Origin: Cardinalis cardinalis | Taxonomy: Eukaryota; Chordata; Aves; Passeriformes; Cardinalidae | Assembly: GCA_014549065.1 (NCBI GenBank) | Contig: JACDOX010000051.1 | Span: 1,141,150 to 1,205,149, forward strand | Length of the DNA: 64,000 bases | Direction of reading: 5' to 3' | Part shown: positions 46,476-60,052 of the stretch, in pieces | Numbering within the stretch: position 1 is the first letter of the stretch | Layout of the letters: the number at the start of each line of letters is the position of its first letter | Made by a program: the position numbers and the translations under genes | The notes under the pieces: generated by a model | The model's database searches: none | What the model was told of the DNA's origin: nothing | The model's input: the letters and a program-made list of their open reading frames with translations, nothing else

Positions 46476-48103
46476 TGCAGAGCAGAGTCTGGAAATAGGA
46501 GAGCTCAAGCTGAAGGCTGCAGCAGCACCTGAGGCCAGCCCTGGCAGGATCAGCTTATCTGGGCTGGGGCAGGGCTGGCTCCTCTCAGCCACGGCTGCCA
46601 AGGGCTTGGCAGGGGAGGAAAGGAAATCGCTGATGCTCAGAGTGAGAGCCCAGGACAAGTCTCCCAGCCAGGCTTGAAACAGAGCCAGCGTGTCAGATAA
46701 AGTGACCAGCTGGGAGGCAAAACAAGGTAAAAATAAGAAAAGCATCCCTATCAGGAGACAGAACAGTGGGCAGCTCTTGTTTCTGCTGCTATTAATAATG
46801 CATGGAGACTGCTAACAAATCTACCATTTTCACACCGCTAATTGCAGAAATGTTTGCCGCCTCCCCAGGGCATTTCTCACACTACCCTGACACTTTATTA
46901 TTTTTCCTTCCCCTTGGCTGCCTCGCTTTTCCCTCTCCTTTCCACGAGGGTTTCTAAAATGGCAGTTGCTCACCAAACCAAAGGCTGAAGGATTAACCAC
47001 CACTAAAAAGGTTTTAAATACTGAAGTGGTTTATTTGTACAGTGCAACCTAATGGTAAGAAAATATTTATGTAATTATTCAATGAGGGCTTGCACAGCAC
47101 CTTTTTTTTTGCCTATAAATACCTATTAAGTTTAAATATTCCATCAAAACTCTTGGTTCCACTGCAAGATCTTGAATCTCAAATATTGCTTGACAGAAAG
47201 AAATCACCTCAGGGTTTTCAGGATTTCACTCCCTCCAGAAATGGACCAGCTTATCAAAACTCCTGAGCATCACTAAATGCAACAGCTTTGCAGCTACTCT
47301 TTGCTTATCACCTGAAAATAAAAACTTTGCTGCAAAGGTGTATTGATTTGGGAAAAATGTAAAATAAATTTTCACGAAATTATGATGCTGATTTAATATT
47401 TTTAGGAGCAGAAGTGAAAGGGGGTGCTGATACACCTAAAAAAAAATTGAGTTTCGTGATCTGTAACTATATTACAAAGGAAAAATCATGAAAAACACAT
47501 TTTTACTGACCAGACAGACAAATATTAAGGCCAGCAAAGGTTTCACCCTCTTATTTTGTTGATCTGCACATCCCATGACAAACATAACCAGGGTTGGTGC
47601 GTTCAGCACCTAGAAGAAGAAGAAACCCACACATCAACGTGCAGCTGCTGCATGGGATGAAATGGAGGAGACTGAAACAGCTGAAACCTTAAATTTCTTG
47701 CTGGATGTTCCTTGAAGTTTGAGGCATCTCCATGAGGAGTTCTGAGAACATGACTGAATTATCAGGTGTATCTAAGAACGTGCAGCTGCTTTAGGAAAAG
47801 AACTTTTTAATCAATTAAATGCTGATACAAAACCCTCATCAGTCAACAGGAAAATTGGCATTGACTTTGCATCAGGTCTGAGAGGAAGAGCCACAAAGGA
47901 AAGATGAGCAGCACAGAGCAGCTCTGGAACAAGCAGCAGGGTTTCAGAGTGAGCTGTTTTTGCAGTTCAAACCTTTTTCTCAGGGGTTTTTCCAGGGGAA
48001 ATGAGGGAATTTCTATGAGCCCCCCACTCCAGACTGTGCCACTGCAACAGAACTCCCAGAGGAGCATCCCTCCAGTCCTGCACACAGCTTACAGGTGATA
48101 TTC
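46476..48103. other. Single-copy sequence
   Basis: No gene was recognised. The part at 46980-47110 is AT-rich and non-repetitive. Confidence 0.5.
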
Positions 48104-48306
48104 CACTGTTTAACACCCTTGTGAGTGCTTTGAGTTGTTCCTCCAGAGGCACCAGGATCCAGCAGCAGCTTTACATGAGCACAGGATTGGTATAAATACA
48201 GAAAAGTCAGGCCTGGTGCCACTGGACACGTTTGGTGACCTTCTGCTGCACCAAATACTTCAGCAGGAGAGATCATCTTTATTTCCTGCGCTGTCCTCAT
48301 TTCCTG
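48104..48306. repeat. 203-bp duplicated element, copy 2
   Basis: This is the partner of 45063-45265, in the same orientation and 3041 bp downstream, without indels. The substitutions seen relative to copy 1 are C>A, T>G, A>C, T>C, C>T, A>G and C>A along the + strand. No poly(A), target duplication or terminal inverted repeat is evident at the edges. Confidence 0.92.
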
Positions 48307-50393
48307 AATCCCACTCAAGCAGCAGAGCTGTGATTTGAAGTCTGCTCACAAGCAAACTCCACGCAGTGAATTTCAAACACCGAGCTGCAAACCCAGCCTG
48401 AGGAGCAGGGAACAGATGGGGAAGCAGAGATAGAGGATTTATCAGTGCCACACACTGATCCTGTGCAGCTCAGCCTGGGGTAGCCTGCAGAAAATACTCC
48501 TTGTGCAGCCCGAGAGCACAAAACCACTAATTCTTACCAAGTGAAAGATAAACAGTTCAGTTTTTTCAACAGCACCAGTCCAACAGGCAAAGAGCAACAC
48601 ACAGCAAAGATAAAAGGCATTTGTGTGGCAGCTCTGCCCAATCTGCCTGATGCTGGAGGCAGCAGTGAGGGAAACTGAGGTTAATTCTGGAAAAAAACCC
48701 TGTTTTCCTCAAATGAAGTGGTGATGCAAGAAGCTGATGTTCTCAACTTTTGGATGTAACTGGTATTTTTCAGATTTGCTGGAGGAAAAACAATGGAGCA
48801 GTTTTGCTCTCCTTGCTTCTCCTGAAATAGAAGAAAATGGCTAAAAGTCAGGAGTGTGGCTGGGCAGCACCTCTGGATGGAGACATCCCAGTCCCCCTGG
48901 GCATTCCTTCCTGGGATGTGATTTCAGTGCTCTGAGGTGATCACCAGCATCCCCCCACCTGAGGTGGCACTTCCACACCAGTTTGGGCGCTGAGATTGCT
49001 CCAGAGCACATTAGACAGGAAGGTAAAACCCCATCCCCGTGCTCAGGCTGCCCTGGGCAATGCACACCAAGCACATGCTCTGCCAGGAGAGCTGCAGGGA
49101 GCTGAACTCGTGGTTAAATCCTTTTACTCACGGCTGCATTCCTCCCCATCCTGGGGATCCTGAGGGCACTGGCAGTCCCTGGGTGCTGCACCACCCCCAG
49201 GTTTCCTGCTCTGCACTCATTTCCCCATCCCTGCAGTTTTGCCCCTCCAGGTGAGGATATTGGACACAGAATGCTCACCCAAAGCTGAGACTGACAAATT
49301 AAAATGGTTTTTTTTTCCTCAGTCAATGCAGTGTACATTTTTTGCCCGATTTAAGCTGAACATGCTGGAGAGTCCAAACTCCTGGCAGCATTTTTCCCCT
49401 CCCACAACACCCACTTTGGTGAGACCAGCTCCCTGCTTGGAGCCCCAGTGATTTGCACTGAATCCATCAGGTGCTGGGTTATTCTCCTGCCCATTCCCTG
49501 CTCTGCTAAAAGCAGCTCATGTGCTTAGGGATCCCAAAACAATTCCATTTACTGCACTGCACTGGGAACTTCACCTCCTGAGGAGCAGCAGGGAAAAGCC
49601 CCAATTATTCCCATGCCAGCTGCAAAAAGGGGCTCCAGTTAGAAAAGTCACGGAGTGCAGCCCTGGTGCCATTCAGCTTATTTACAACTGCCTTCTTTAG
49701 TCACCATAAATCTCTGCAGAAAGGGCTTCATTAAGATATGATTAGGTTGGGATTATTGCAGATGAGGTTCTTCCCAGGGCTTATAAATGTGACAAACTCT
49801 GAAATATGGTTTCCACAGAAAAGGAGAGGGAAGGAGGGAAGTGGTGCTTTTACTGAAATTCCCTAATTACTCCTCTACTCTAGTGACTCAGTGCTGGATA
49901 AAAACAATTAAAGAAACATTCTCTGTTCTGCCCTCTTATGCCTCCAAACCCATATTCTCTTCAGGGACTCAATTTAAGAGCAGCTGTGGAGTAAGACTTG
50001 ACTGAAATGAGGCTGATTTAGGAGCCTTGCTGGAGCCCTGAGCACACTGTGCAGCTTTGGAGAGGAACTCCCATGGCTTGGGCTGCACTAGCAGGAAATG
50101 TTAACATCTGGAACTGACCAGAAATACCTTTGGGCTGAGACAAAAGGGCCTTTGCAGCATGTGTGTGTTCTCTTTAAAGTCTGCACTGAGGTGCAGCTCT
50201 TCCATCCCTCTGTGTGCCTGGAGGTGTGAACACAGGAGGGAATCATCTCAAACTGAGAATTGGTGCTGCTGCAGCTGAGGAGGAGCAATTGCTGCTCCAG
50301 TTCACCTGGCCAACACTCAAATGTCAGAACCTGAGAGAAATATTTAATGTACTGTAAAAGCAGATGAAGTGATGGTGCTTTCATATTAGAATG
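48307..50393. other. Single-copy sequence
   Basis: I see no gene, RNA or repeat. Confidence 0.5.
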
Positions 50394-50515
50394 AGAATCA
50401 CAGAATGGGCTGGAAAGGGCTTTAAAGATCATCTCATTCCACTATCCCAGATTGTCCAAACCCTCTCCAGCCTGGCCTTGGACACTTCCAGGGATGGGAA
50501 TTCTTCCCTTTCACT
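50394..50515 (-). mobile_element. CR1 LINE fragment, 3' end
   Basis: The + strand reads GAATCACAGAATGGGCTGGA, AAGGGCTTTAAAGATCATC, CATTCCACTATCCCAG, then CTCCAGCCTGGCCTTGGACA and CTTCCAGGGATGGGAATTC. This is a diverged CR1 3' end in complement with a small internal deletion relative to the copy at 37419. Confidence 0.9.
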
Positions 50516-53500
50516 GTTTAATGTCAACAGCCACACTGAAATCCCTAAGCAGACATATAAAGGACCAGGGACTCTGTAAGAATATTAGCTCAGAAGAGGA
50601 ATATGGCAAAGAAATAACATGTATTGATATGTTGGAGGAAACTATTTTCTTCTAAAGCTGGGATGGAGCCAAGCAATACCCAGCTCTTCCTACACCTTCT
50701 CCACAGTGATATTTTTTTTATTAACACCACTCAAAGAACATAATACGCAGGGGTTTAAAATGTACAAATCTGTCCCCACCAGGTCCTTTTGATCACAGTG
50801 ACCTCAGTTTGCAACATCACATTTAACATGTCCACCCCCTGAACCCCCTGTTGGTTTGAAATATTAGCCACTGGCGTCCTGGGATTAAAATAGAAACTTT
50901 TCTGCTTTGACTCCTTGCCAAGACCATTAAAATATTCTCTGCACTGTCACAGCTTGTGCCACCTCCCAGGGGAGTTGATTTAAAAGTAAATTATATGTAA
51001 GTATCAGATGAAAAGAGCTTCATTATCTAATTCTTCCTACACCAGCATTTCTTTAAATTGCTTACCAGGGACAGAAGACAATCAGTCCTGTGTTTGAAAG
51101 GAGAAGTAATAAGTATCTGTCACTCCCATTACCACCTTTTTTTTTTCAAATATGCAAATGCAGTTGCCTTCTAAAGAAGTTTGATGGGACAGCCAGGCTG
51201 GGACACACTCAGCACCCTGAGCTTCAGGGGCTGGGCTGGTCTGAGGGTCCTGCAGCCCAGCCTGGTGACTGAACCGGCCCTGAAATAATGCCAAAAGCCA
51301 GGAATCCTCCATCCCTTTGCGGGAACAGCAAGCACACAAACGTTGCCATGGCACCAGGCAGCTCCCAGACAGATTTCAGGAGTGTCAGTGGGACACTCAG
51401 AGCCTCACTGGAGCTGGGACTGGCACAGCTCTGCCAGGACAGGGCAGCTGAGCCCAAAAATGCCTCATTAGCAGAGATTGATCAATTCCTCGCTCATTCC
51501 AGGCCCTCTGAGAGCCCCCTGTTGTGGGCAGCACTCAGGTCCCACTGTGGGCACCTTCCCAGCAGGGCTCTCACATGAAACTCTCGCCCAGGTTCAGTTT
51601 AAATCCGTCTCACAGCTGAGATGCTCCTGCTCTCATCCATCCTCACAGGGGAGATTCTGCAAGTGCTGGGTCAGGATCAAAGAGCAAACTGAACTAATCC
51701 AGGCACAGACAGTCCATGTCATCCCAAACCTCCCTGCCAGAGCTCAGAGCCTGCCCTTGGAGCCACATCACCTGCATCCTTTATATCCCTTCATTTGCTT
51801 CCTCCTGGATCTAAAGGCACTTTGAACTGCTGACAGGATGAAAGGGCTCCCCTGGGATAGAGAGGAGTTCAGTGCAGAGCGAGCAGCCTCGTTCTCCTCT
51901 GCAGAGGAGCCAAGGTGTTCCTCAGCTTCCAGAGCTTGGCTGTGGGTCCTTCTGCACGAGTTCATCACCAGCTGGGCTGCACAAGGCATTTCCCTCCAGT
52001 CTGTGAGCCCTGCCACGCTTAGAGATGACCTTTCCATGCTAAGTAGTTAAAATGTAATTAGTCCAAATCCTTTAAAATCATTTTATTGGGCACCTGGAGT
52101 CTCTCTAGGGCAGATCTCAGCACTGAGGCACCTGGGTGACACCTGGCTCTCCAAGCAGCTCATGTGCATCTGAGCAACAAGGGCAAAGAGCTGCAGAGCT
52201 GGTTCAGGCACATTTTGCTGCCTCTCTGCTTTCTCTGCACTCAGGGCTGTAAGGTTACTGCTTCCATACAAATCACTCTGCATAAAACACTCAGAACAGG
52301 AGGCTGATATTTTATGAGGTGCAGAACAGCCTTTACTGAACTGATGACATCTCTAATTCCGTGGCCAGTTATTAAACACAAAGGCTGTAAAATCAGAGAG
52401 AGCCAAGAACAGCCAGCACTGCCTTTAAAGTGACCTCACAGAGCAGCAGGACCTGCTGGGAGATACTGTCAAGAGCCCAGACACCTTGGATTTATTTTTG
52501 GCTCTCCCAAATATGCTCAGGAATCTTTTGCAAAGTGATCAGGGCTCATTAAACAAAACACTTAAGGATGAATTGAAGTGATTTATCTAATGGGAATAAA
52601 CTTGTTTGCGTAGCACAGATTTACATCTCCCTTCTTAAGCCAAGAAAATTCATATTCAAGTGTTGCAGGACCAAGTTCAGAGCTGAGACAAAGGTCAGCA
52701 GAGCAGGAAGGACCTTTGAACAGAGCAGGACAACTAAGAGAAGCAGCTTGGATTTGACAGCTCTGTTACTGCCCAGGATTTACTCCTTTCTCCTGACTAA
52801 AATAAACCCCCTGCCAGGCCTAAGCTGGCTCAAGGCCAGGGTGTAGATCTTAATTTCACACAAATTTCTGCTCTCACCTCAGTCTGGGAGGCTGGATGGA
52901 AGCAGGGAGAGAATGGATGTGGTCCCTCTCCATGAAAGGCACTTGTAAATCATAAAACCTTCAAGAGCAGCAAGTAAAAACCTCAGCCACAGCAATTATG
53001 CTTCACATGGGCACTGGTGCTAAAGTTACCTCAGTTCTCATACACAAATTTTGATGTCAAGTGGAAGAGTAATATTCAGCAATCAGTTTGTGTTTCCTTT
53101 AATGCCCCTGGTGTAACCTTTAGGAATGCATTTCACTGCCCTTCTGTCTTTATGAAGCTCTAAAATTCTGGATTTTGTGTTTAGTTCATAATTTCCTTTG
53201 TCTCTTCAGCAGTTTCTCTGAAAACAAAGCTTTTGCCTCTGCTCTGATAAAGCTCCCAACAGCAAAGGGAAAGAGGTGTGAAAGATATTGAGGTCATTGC
53301 AATAAAAGATATTCAAGATATTGAGGTCTTTTGGGTTGCATAAAAAACAACTAAAGGAAAAGCTGCAGTATTATCCTCCACAAGCAAGCAATAGAAAAGT
53401 CTTTATCCATGCTAAGGGTCTAGAGCAAGTAAAGAACAGCAGCTCTGCCAGCATTTAACAAATGTTATCACACCTGCCCTCCCCCCTGTGCAGGCACAGA

Positions 53501-56500
53501 CTGGAAGTCACCTGCTGGATTTCTGAAGCACACACAGGTACCAGGAGGACATAAAAAGGGGTTTTTATTTGTGGTTTGAAGCTGAAACCTGACCAGATGT
53601 CTGAGATTGTGCTGCTCCTCTGCATGGTGCATGGGGCCCACAGGAAGGTTATTTTGAGGGGGGAAGGCAAACCATGTTTTTAAATAGGTTTTTATGTTAG
53701 GAAAGGCAGTTCCCATACCCCATCTCCCTCTCCCCACTCCTTCCACCAAGAAAAATCCCCAACCCTGCCTCTCTGTCCCTTGACTTCACTGCCTGGATAA
53801 AGCTGATTTTAATCACAGAAAATTCTCCACATTGCAGACCCAGACACAAACCTGAGCCGTGGCTGCCACAGCTCACACTGGGCCCTGCACACACCAAGGG
53901 TTCATTTTCCATTTGCTGCCACTCACCCGTGTGGGAATGGGCAAAGCTTGGGCATGGAGCTCCTGCCTCATGCATGCAAGGATCCAGCACTGGAGAGCAC
54001 TGAGGAGGGAATGTTCCTTTAATGAATGGCAGTTTTCATCACAAACCCCAGAAAAATCACAGGGAAAACCGTTTGGCTTCACACAGACACCAAGCTGAGC
54101 TGACATTTTGCCTATAAAACAGAGAATTTCTAGTTCTTGCAGAGCATTACTGTAGCCTGCATAAAGTAAGATTTCTGAAGAAATTTCGTTTGGGAAAGCA
54201 CTCAGGGGAAAGAACCCAAAGGGAGCAGAGCTGCCTGGAGAGCCTGGGCTGTTGTGGGAGCCCCTCTCCTGACAGCCCAGCCTGCTACGGATCCCCTACC
54301 AAGAGTTGCTCAGCTCTTATCTCTGCTCCCCACAAAAGCTGGAAAGGAGCCTGTGGAAAGGCTGCTCTGTTATCTGTGCCTGCCACAGCCAGCCCAGCCT
54401 GCTGCACCTCACTGGGAACAGGCTGAGACGAACACAGGGTCCCCCTTTCAGAGGGGTGCAGGCTTGGGAAGCAGTGAGGAAAGCTGAAATTACACTGCAC
54501 TGTCCAACAGCCAGGCTGTGTATTTGTGTTTGAAGGGTTTCAAGCAGAGACTAATTAATCCCATTGTTGATGCTAATACAGTTCTTTTTTCAGGACCCGA
54601 GATTCAGCCTCCGAGCAAGTTTACCTTTGATCTCTAGCTGAGAGCACCGAGGTTTTTATCAAAACGCATTTGTCTGTGCTTCAGCTCGCACATGGGCTGG
54701 GGCAGGGCAGGAAATGCAAAGTGTCACTGCAGTTTCAGAAGGAAACTGGAGGAGCTGTGACCATGCCTGGCCTGTTTAGGAAAAAAGAAACTTTGCCAAA
54801 ATGATTTCCCCGACTGCAGAGCCCAGTGTGATCTTCTGGGTATCATCCCTGGACTGCTCCAGGTTTGTCCTGCAGGGGAAAGAGGTCTGTGTTTATTTTC
54901 CAGGCAAAAATAAAAAGGCAGGATAAGGCAGAGATGAAATGGGAAGCTGCTTTTGCAGAAATAAATCAGCCCATTGGGGTCCAGCTCAAGGAGCTGATTA
55001 TGGATTATTTATCAAAGTGCAAAGGGCTGACAGGTAAAAAATGTCCATGATGTCAAAGGAGTGCCACAGACACACAGAATTTATCCTGCAGATGGGGTGA
55101 TTAATTAGGAATAATCTACTGCCAGCTCTGTCTGCTGGGCTCAGCCCCAGCCTGTGCCAGCCCTCGGCTCCAGAGCTGCTCTTTGGGATGCATTAGAAGA
55201 AATTGCAGCCCAACAGAGTCAGAACCTGAACTGAGATCCCAGCCCAGGGGAAATTGCACTTTGAGCTAAGCTGAATAAACAGCCTGAAGGATGCAGCACT
55301 TGGGAAATGGATTTCCTGCTGGAGAGGAAAGGACAGAGATCCATGGGGCAGGGCTGAGGAGATGAGATTCTCACTGCTCTGCTTCTCAACCACTCCTACA
55401 GGTCACACTTTGAACTCACTGTCAGCTCATGCCTAAAGCCTTAAAAACCAGATGAAAATTCAGTCCATTTCATGGGAAAAAAGCCCTGCCATAACACCAC
55501 AGGTAAAGTGTGCAGCAGCTTTCATCCCAGCTCTGGTGCCACTTCAGCTGTGCCCTCTGCAGGAGCACAGCCATGCCTGGGATGCAACCGATGCTGGATG
55601 GGTTTTGGGAGGGCTTTTAATTAATTTAGGACTGCCTTGCCAATCTTATGGGAACTGGCCACGTCCAGGGAGCTGAAACAGAGCAGGCTCCATCCAAGAA
55701 GGGCTTTTGCAAGTGCACTGAGCCCTGCAGGGTACCAGGATTCCCCAGCGTTTCTTGGTGGGAACTGTGAACCAAGGAAGAGTCGTTCTGAAGATCATTA
55801 ATCCAGCAGAGCTGCAGACTGAACTACATCCTGCCCCTGTTTAATGGGGAGGAGAGGGCTTGTGACTGCCTTCACCAGAGCCATTCAAACCCTCAGCCCT
55901 TGAGATCTTTGATTTTCTCACTCCCTGCCTTGAGCACTCACTGGAAGCACAATGATTAAGTGGTGCTTCCATGTGTGGTGCAGACACACAAAGGGGAGGC
56001 AGCTCAGGATCTGAGTCCTATTGATGTGAACACCCAAACCCTTCAGACAGCTTCAAAAAGAGACTGAAGGCTAAATACCTACTTACTGAGTCCTGGAGTA
56101 CAGGCTGAAAGCACCAGGGGATTCATTCCCATCCTTGTGGTCTCTCTGTTAGACCACACTGCCTCCCAGTTAATTAATTCTATTGATTTGTTTGTTTTTA
56201 TTGGCCTTTTCACACTCAGCAGTTATTTAGGACTTACATGGGTAATGCATTTTCCAGTTAAATTGATCCTACTTTATATATCCTTCCGTGCACTTATTTG
56301 AAATTTCCCTGGCAAGTATTTTAATGTTTTCAAGCAGAATGTTGATTTGTATTGTTTAAAATACCCTGCAAGAGGCAGAGGGGAAGAAAGTGTGGAGCAG
56401 AGCTACTACTAAAATTCTCTCTTAAAACCTGATTAATGGCCAGGGAGGGTAAAACACTTCCCCCCAGCAAAACAAACCAAACAACCCAGAGCATTAGATG

Positions 56501-57653
56501 CTGTAGAACCTGCTGGGATTGAGTTTAATTTTCTCTCACAGGGCCATAACAGAACCCCAATCTGCCTTCCTGCTCTGTTTCTGAGCTGCTCAATGTAGGA
56601 CCCAGCCAATTTGGGTCAATGAACTTATTTTTGGGGTGGTGTGTCCTGGTGGCTGTTCCAGACCTTACCAAGGAGCCAGGTCACAGCTCCTGCCAGGCTG
56701 GAAGGGAGAAAGCTTCGTGCCCAGCAGTGGCCTTGGCCTGCAGATAAATCCCTGAATCCTGAGTCCTGTCCCCTTCAGCAGTAATCTACACCTGATGGCA
56801 GCTCTTGGGAGGAGTCTCCAGCCATAATTTAGCAGGGGAGTGTTCAAGGGCCAAAAATACCACAGGGTAGCTCAGCGTGGGTGATGTGGTTTGGAGCTTA
56901 ACTCCAGCTACTGCTGGCAGAGACATCATAAACCCTGAGAGAGAGGGGGAAAGGAGAGATGGGAGTTTATTTTCATATTTACACTAAGAGAAAAATGAAG
57001 ATATTGAGCTGTTGTCACGCTTTGGAAAAATTAATACATCTAAATTGGTGAAAAACCTAAATATTAGTGTGGGTACAGATGTATTGAGGTACCACTGAGC
57101 AAGTTTGAAATTTTAATATAGAAATCACTTAATGTTACATTAACCAGAAAATCCCTTTTTGCTTTAGACTCAAAGAATCCCTTCTGGCAGGACAGAACTG
57201 TTCTTTAGCCAGTCTTTATGTCCCATGGGCTGGACATTGTCCATCTGCTCAGCTGTGGGCAGCCCCTGCAGCTCCTGGATGGGCTGAGCAGCTCTGGCAG
57301 TGACTGTGGGCAGCTGCCTGTGTCTGGGTTTCAGAAATAGGCTATGCTGCCATTAAATGCTGCTCCTCTAAAATGGGAAATCATTTTCCAGAGGTATTTT
57401 GAAGTCTAACCTTTCAAACCAACTCCTTTGCTCAGTGGAGTCTCTTCCAGGGCGACTGACTTGCCCTTGTTTGATTATTTATGCACCCTCAAGTTCCCTG
57501 GATCTCTGGTGTTTTTTAAACCCAGTGATCCTGAAACAAGGTGATGCCAACCCCTCCTGAGTGAACTCCTGGGCTGAGATGGTGATCTGGAAATGGCACC
57601 AGGCTTTGGAACAATAGCAGTGGCTCCAGCACCAACTTCTGCTTGGGAGCAGC
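50516..57653. other. Single-copy sequence
   Basis: These 7.1 kb hold no gene, RNA or mobile element that I can recognise. AAGATATTGAGGTC occurs twice near 53283-53325. A CTCF-core-like GCCCCCTGTTGTGG lies at 51514-51527. AT-rich single-copy parts lie at 56150-56420 and 56955-57180. Confidence 0.5.
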
Positions 57654-58044
57654 CACCTCGGTCGCAGACATCTTTTATGAAAAATCCTTTCCTTGGGATT
57701 TTTCTTCCTGAGAAGCTGAGAGGCCTCAGGAACAAAATGTAAACATTAATTATCTGCTGCTGTGGAATGCAACAGGTGCATCTGTGATTGGCCCATGTTG
57801 GTTGTTTCTAATTAATGGCCAATCACAGCCCAGCTGGCTCGGACAGAGCCCAGCCACAAACCTTTGTTATCATTCTTTTCTATTCTGTTCTTAGCCAGCC
57901 TTCTGATGAAACCTTTTCTTCTATTCTTTTAGTATAGTTTTAATGTAATATATATCATAAAATAATAAATCAGCCTTCTGAAACATGGAGTCAGATCCTC
58001 ATCTCTTCCCTCATCCTGGGACCCCTGTGAACACCACACACCTC
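57654..58044 (+). mobile_element. Solo LTR of endogenous retrovirus family 2, copy 2, with target-site duplication
   Basis: The LTR occupies 57660-58038 (379 bp) and is flanked by the direct repeat CACCTC at 57654-57659 and 58039-58044. A 6-bp duplication is typical of ERVK/beta-like (class II) retroviruses. The terminal TG has become GG at the 5' end; the 3' end is CA. CCAAT and AATAATAAATCAGCC are kept. It is a solo LTR formed by LTR-LTR recombination, since no internal sequence remains. Confidence 0.93.
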
Positions 58045-59292
58045 TTCACTCAGAGAGACCCCAGCACGTCCCATGGACAGACAGACAGCACAACTCCCAC
58101 ACAGAGCTGATTGGGGAGGAAAATTCAAGCTGACAAGATGGACAGCACGTCAGAGCATCCCAGAGCACAGCAGCCCCTGTCCCTGAGCAGCAGTGACAAG
58201 TGTCCCCAGGGATGCAGCACCAGGAGAAGCCTGTCCCCAGAACAACCTGCATAAATAAACCCCAGCACCACCAGCTTTGTCAATCTTGGTGACAGAGATC
58301 ACAGCATTTGGATAAGGAGCCCAGCCAAAACCACATTTCTATTCCTCTCTTCATCATTAAACTTGATGGCTGAGTGATAGGCAGCTATTCAGGGAGATTA
58401 AGGCTTGCAATGAAAAGAAAAGACACAGCAATCACAAACTTCCCTCCCTCCATCTCTGTATATAAACATTTTTTTGTTCAATTTACAGTAAGTGAACAGC
58501 ACAGAAGTGCAATCTCCATCAGAGAAACATCTCCAGCCCATTTACAATGAAATCAATTATCTTAAGTTGTTCAGGCACAACAAAAGACCCTTGCCAGGAG
58601 GACCTGGGAACAAAGAGGACTTTATCAGGTGGCATATCTTTTAAACCTAAATGAGCTTTGGATATTTTCATGCCTGCACCTCCCTGGGTGTCCCTCAGAA
58701 GGTGGGACTGGGTGTAATTCCTCTCCATCTGGCCAGGACTCAAACTAAGCCTGACATTTTGATGAGCTTCCTAAGCAGTAGACAATTGGCACATCTTAGA
58801 AAAACATTTACTGGCCAGGGATAAGAAATCAATTCAAACCTCAGATAACTACCTCAGATCAATGGGGCTGAGTCACCGACACAGCAAATATTTATTTATA
58901 AATGCAGGAGAAGTGGAAGCAAGGGCACCTTGCTGCCAAGTTATTAACAGCAGCAACTCAGAGGCAGGATGGATCCGGGGCAGGGACTCATCTGCCTCAT
59001 TTCAGACATGCACAAGGCTGACTGGGGAGGGCAGGCACATCTGGCCTGCTTGGGAAGTGTGTGTTTGATTAAGCTGAACAGGTCCACAGGAGACTCCTCG
59101 CCAGTGATAGCTATGAGGAAACCCAATATTGGACCTAATGAGCTGTCAGACCTGATGAATCCATCTCTGGACATTAAAAGCTCCCTCCAAAAGCATTTTC
59201 CAGTAGCTGCATAGCTCAGGGGTTTAGCCTGATCTATGATGTGCACCAAGAGGTGCTCTGCTGCTGGTGTTCTTTTTAGGAAAACACACATT
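58045..59292. other. Single-copy sequence
   Basis: No gene or recognised repeat was seen. Confidence 0.5.
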
Positions 59293-59323
59293 TTTCTAAG
59301 GGGAAGGCAATTCCCCTTAGAAA
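59293..59323. repeat. Perfect hairpin (13-bp stem, 5-nt loop)
   Basis: TTTCTAAGGGGAA (59293-59305) pairs perfectly with TTCCCCTTAGAAA (59311-59323) around the loop GGCAA. There is no mismatch, and pairing stops abruptly at the outer ends. It is too short for a typical microRNA precursor stem. No neighbouring gene explains it. Confidence 0.9.
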
Positions 59324-60052
59324 TACAGTCAAGGGTCACCTCCCCACCTCTTTCTGGGAAATTTAAACTCATTTAAAAAGTCTCAGCTTCAGTCAGAGCA
59401 GCCAGTGCAGCAGAGTTCAAACAGCTCCATGCATCTCCCCAAGGCCTGGCGGTTCTCATGCCAGCATTATCTCACTGCAGGTATCTTAGAAGGGCCAAAT
59501 GCCTCAAGAATCTCAACAAGACCCCCAAGCATGTGGAATTTATCTGCCTAGAACAGAAAAAAAGTTATCCCACTGTCCTCTCTTCCAAATGCATCCCCTT
59601 CAAATTGTGCTGGAGCACCAGTGAGGGAGGCAGAGCTGCCAGGATCCGTGTAACTCCCCTGAAAATCTTCCTCCTCTGAAGCCTCTGTGGGCATAATTAG
59701 GAAGTGGAGTTGCTTGCTCTGCAGATCTAAACCTTGTTTTTCCTCCCCCCCAAACTTTAGCATGGCTTTCACTGCAGCATTTTAAGTGTTAGTGGAATTT
59801 TCCTGTGCTGAACACGCTGCTACCAAGTGGAGATGCAGGAAAAGGTGGGAGAGTGCACTTCATGGAGGAATTCACCAGCTGAGGGCTTGTGGTGGGCATT
59901 CACTCAAAGCAGCATCTCCCAGCCACTGATTCATTCAAAACCAGACATAAAACCAGCACATTTTGTCAAAACTGCTTTAACTTTGAGGAGCTTTGTCTTC
60001 TCTGCACCTCAGACATCTGAGATGTAAATGTAGATGCAAGGCCTGTGACAAT
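59324..60052. other. Single-copy sequence
   Basis: I find no supported gene or repeat. Confidence 0.5.

Noticed and set aside
45053..48318. A conserved - strand peptide shared by the two 203-bp copies
   Set aside because: Most of the 7 differences change the residue, and the frames have different, unrelated ends. The similarity is explained by DNA duplication.
43412..58038. A single 14-kb provirus bounded by two family 2 LTRs
   Set aside because: The second copy has its own 6-bp target duplication. The interval holds CR1, family 3 LTR pieces and single-copy DNA but no retroviral genes.
59205..59260. tRNA-like word TAGCTCAGGGG
   Set aside because: It resembles a D-arm word, but no acceptor stem, anticodon stem or TTCRANNC box could be placed around it.
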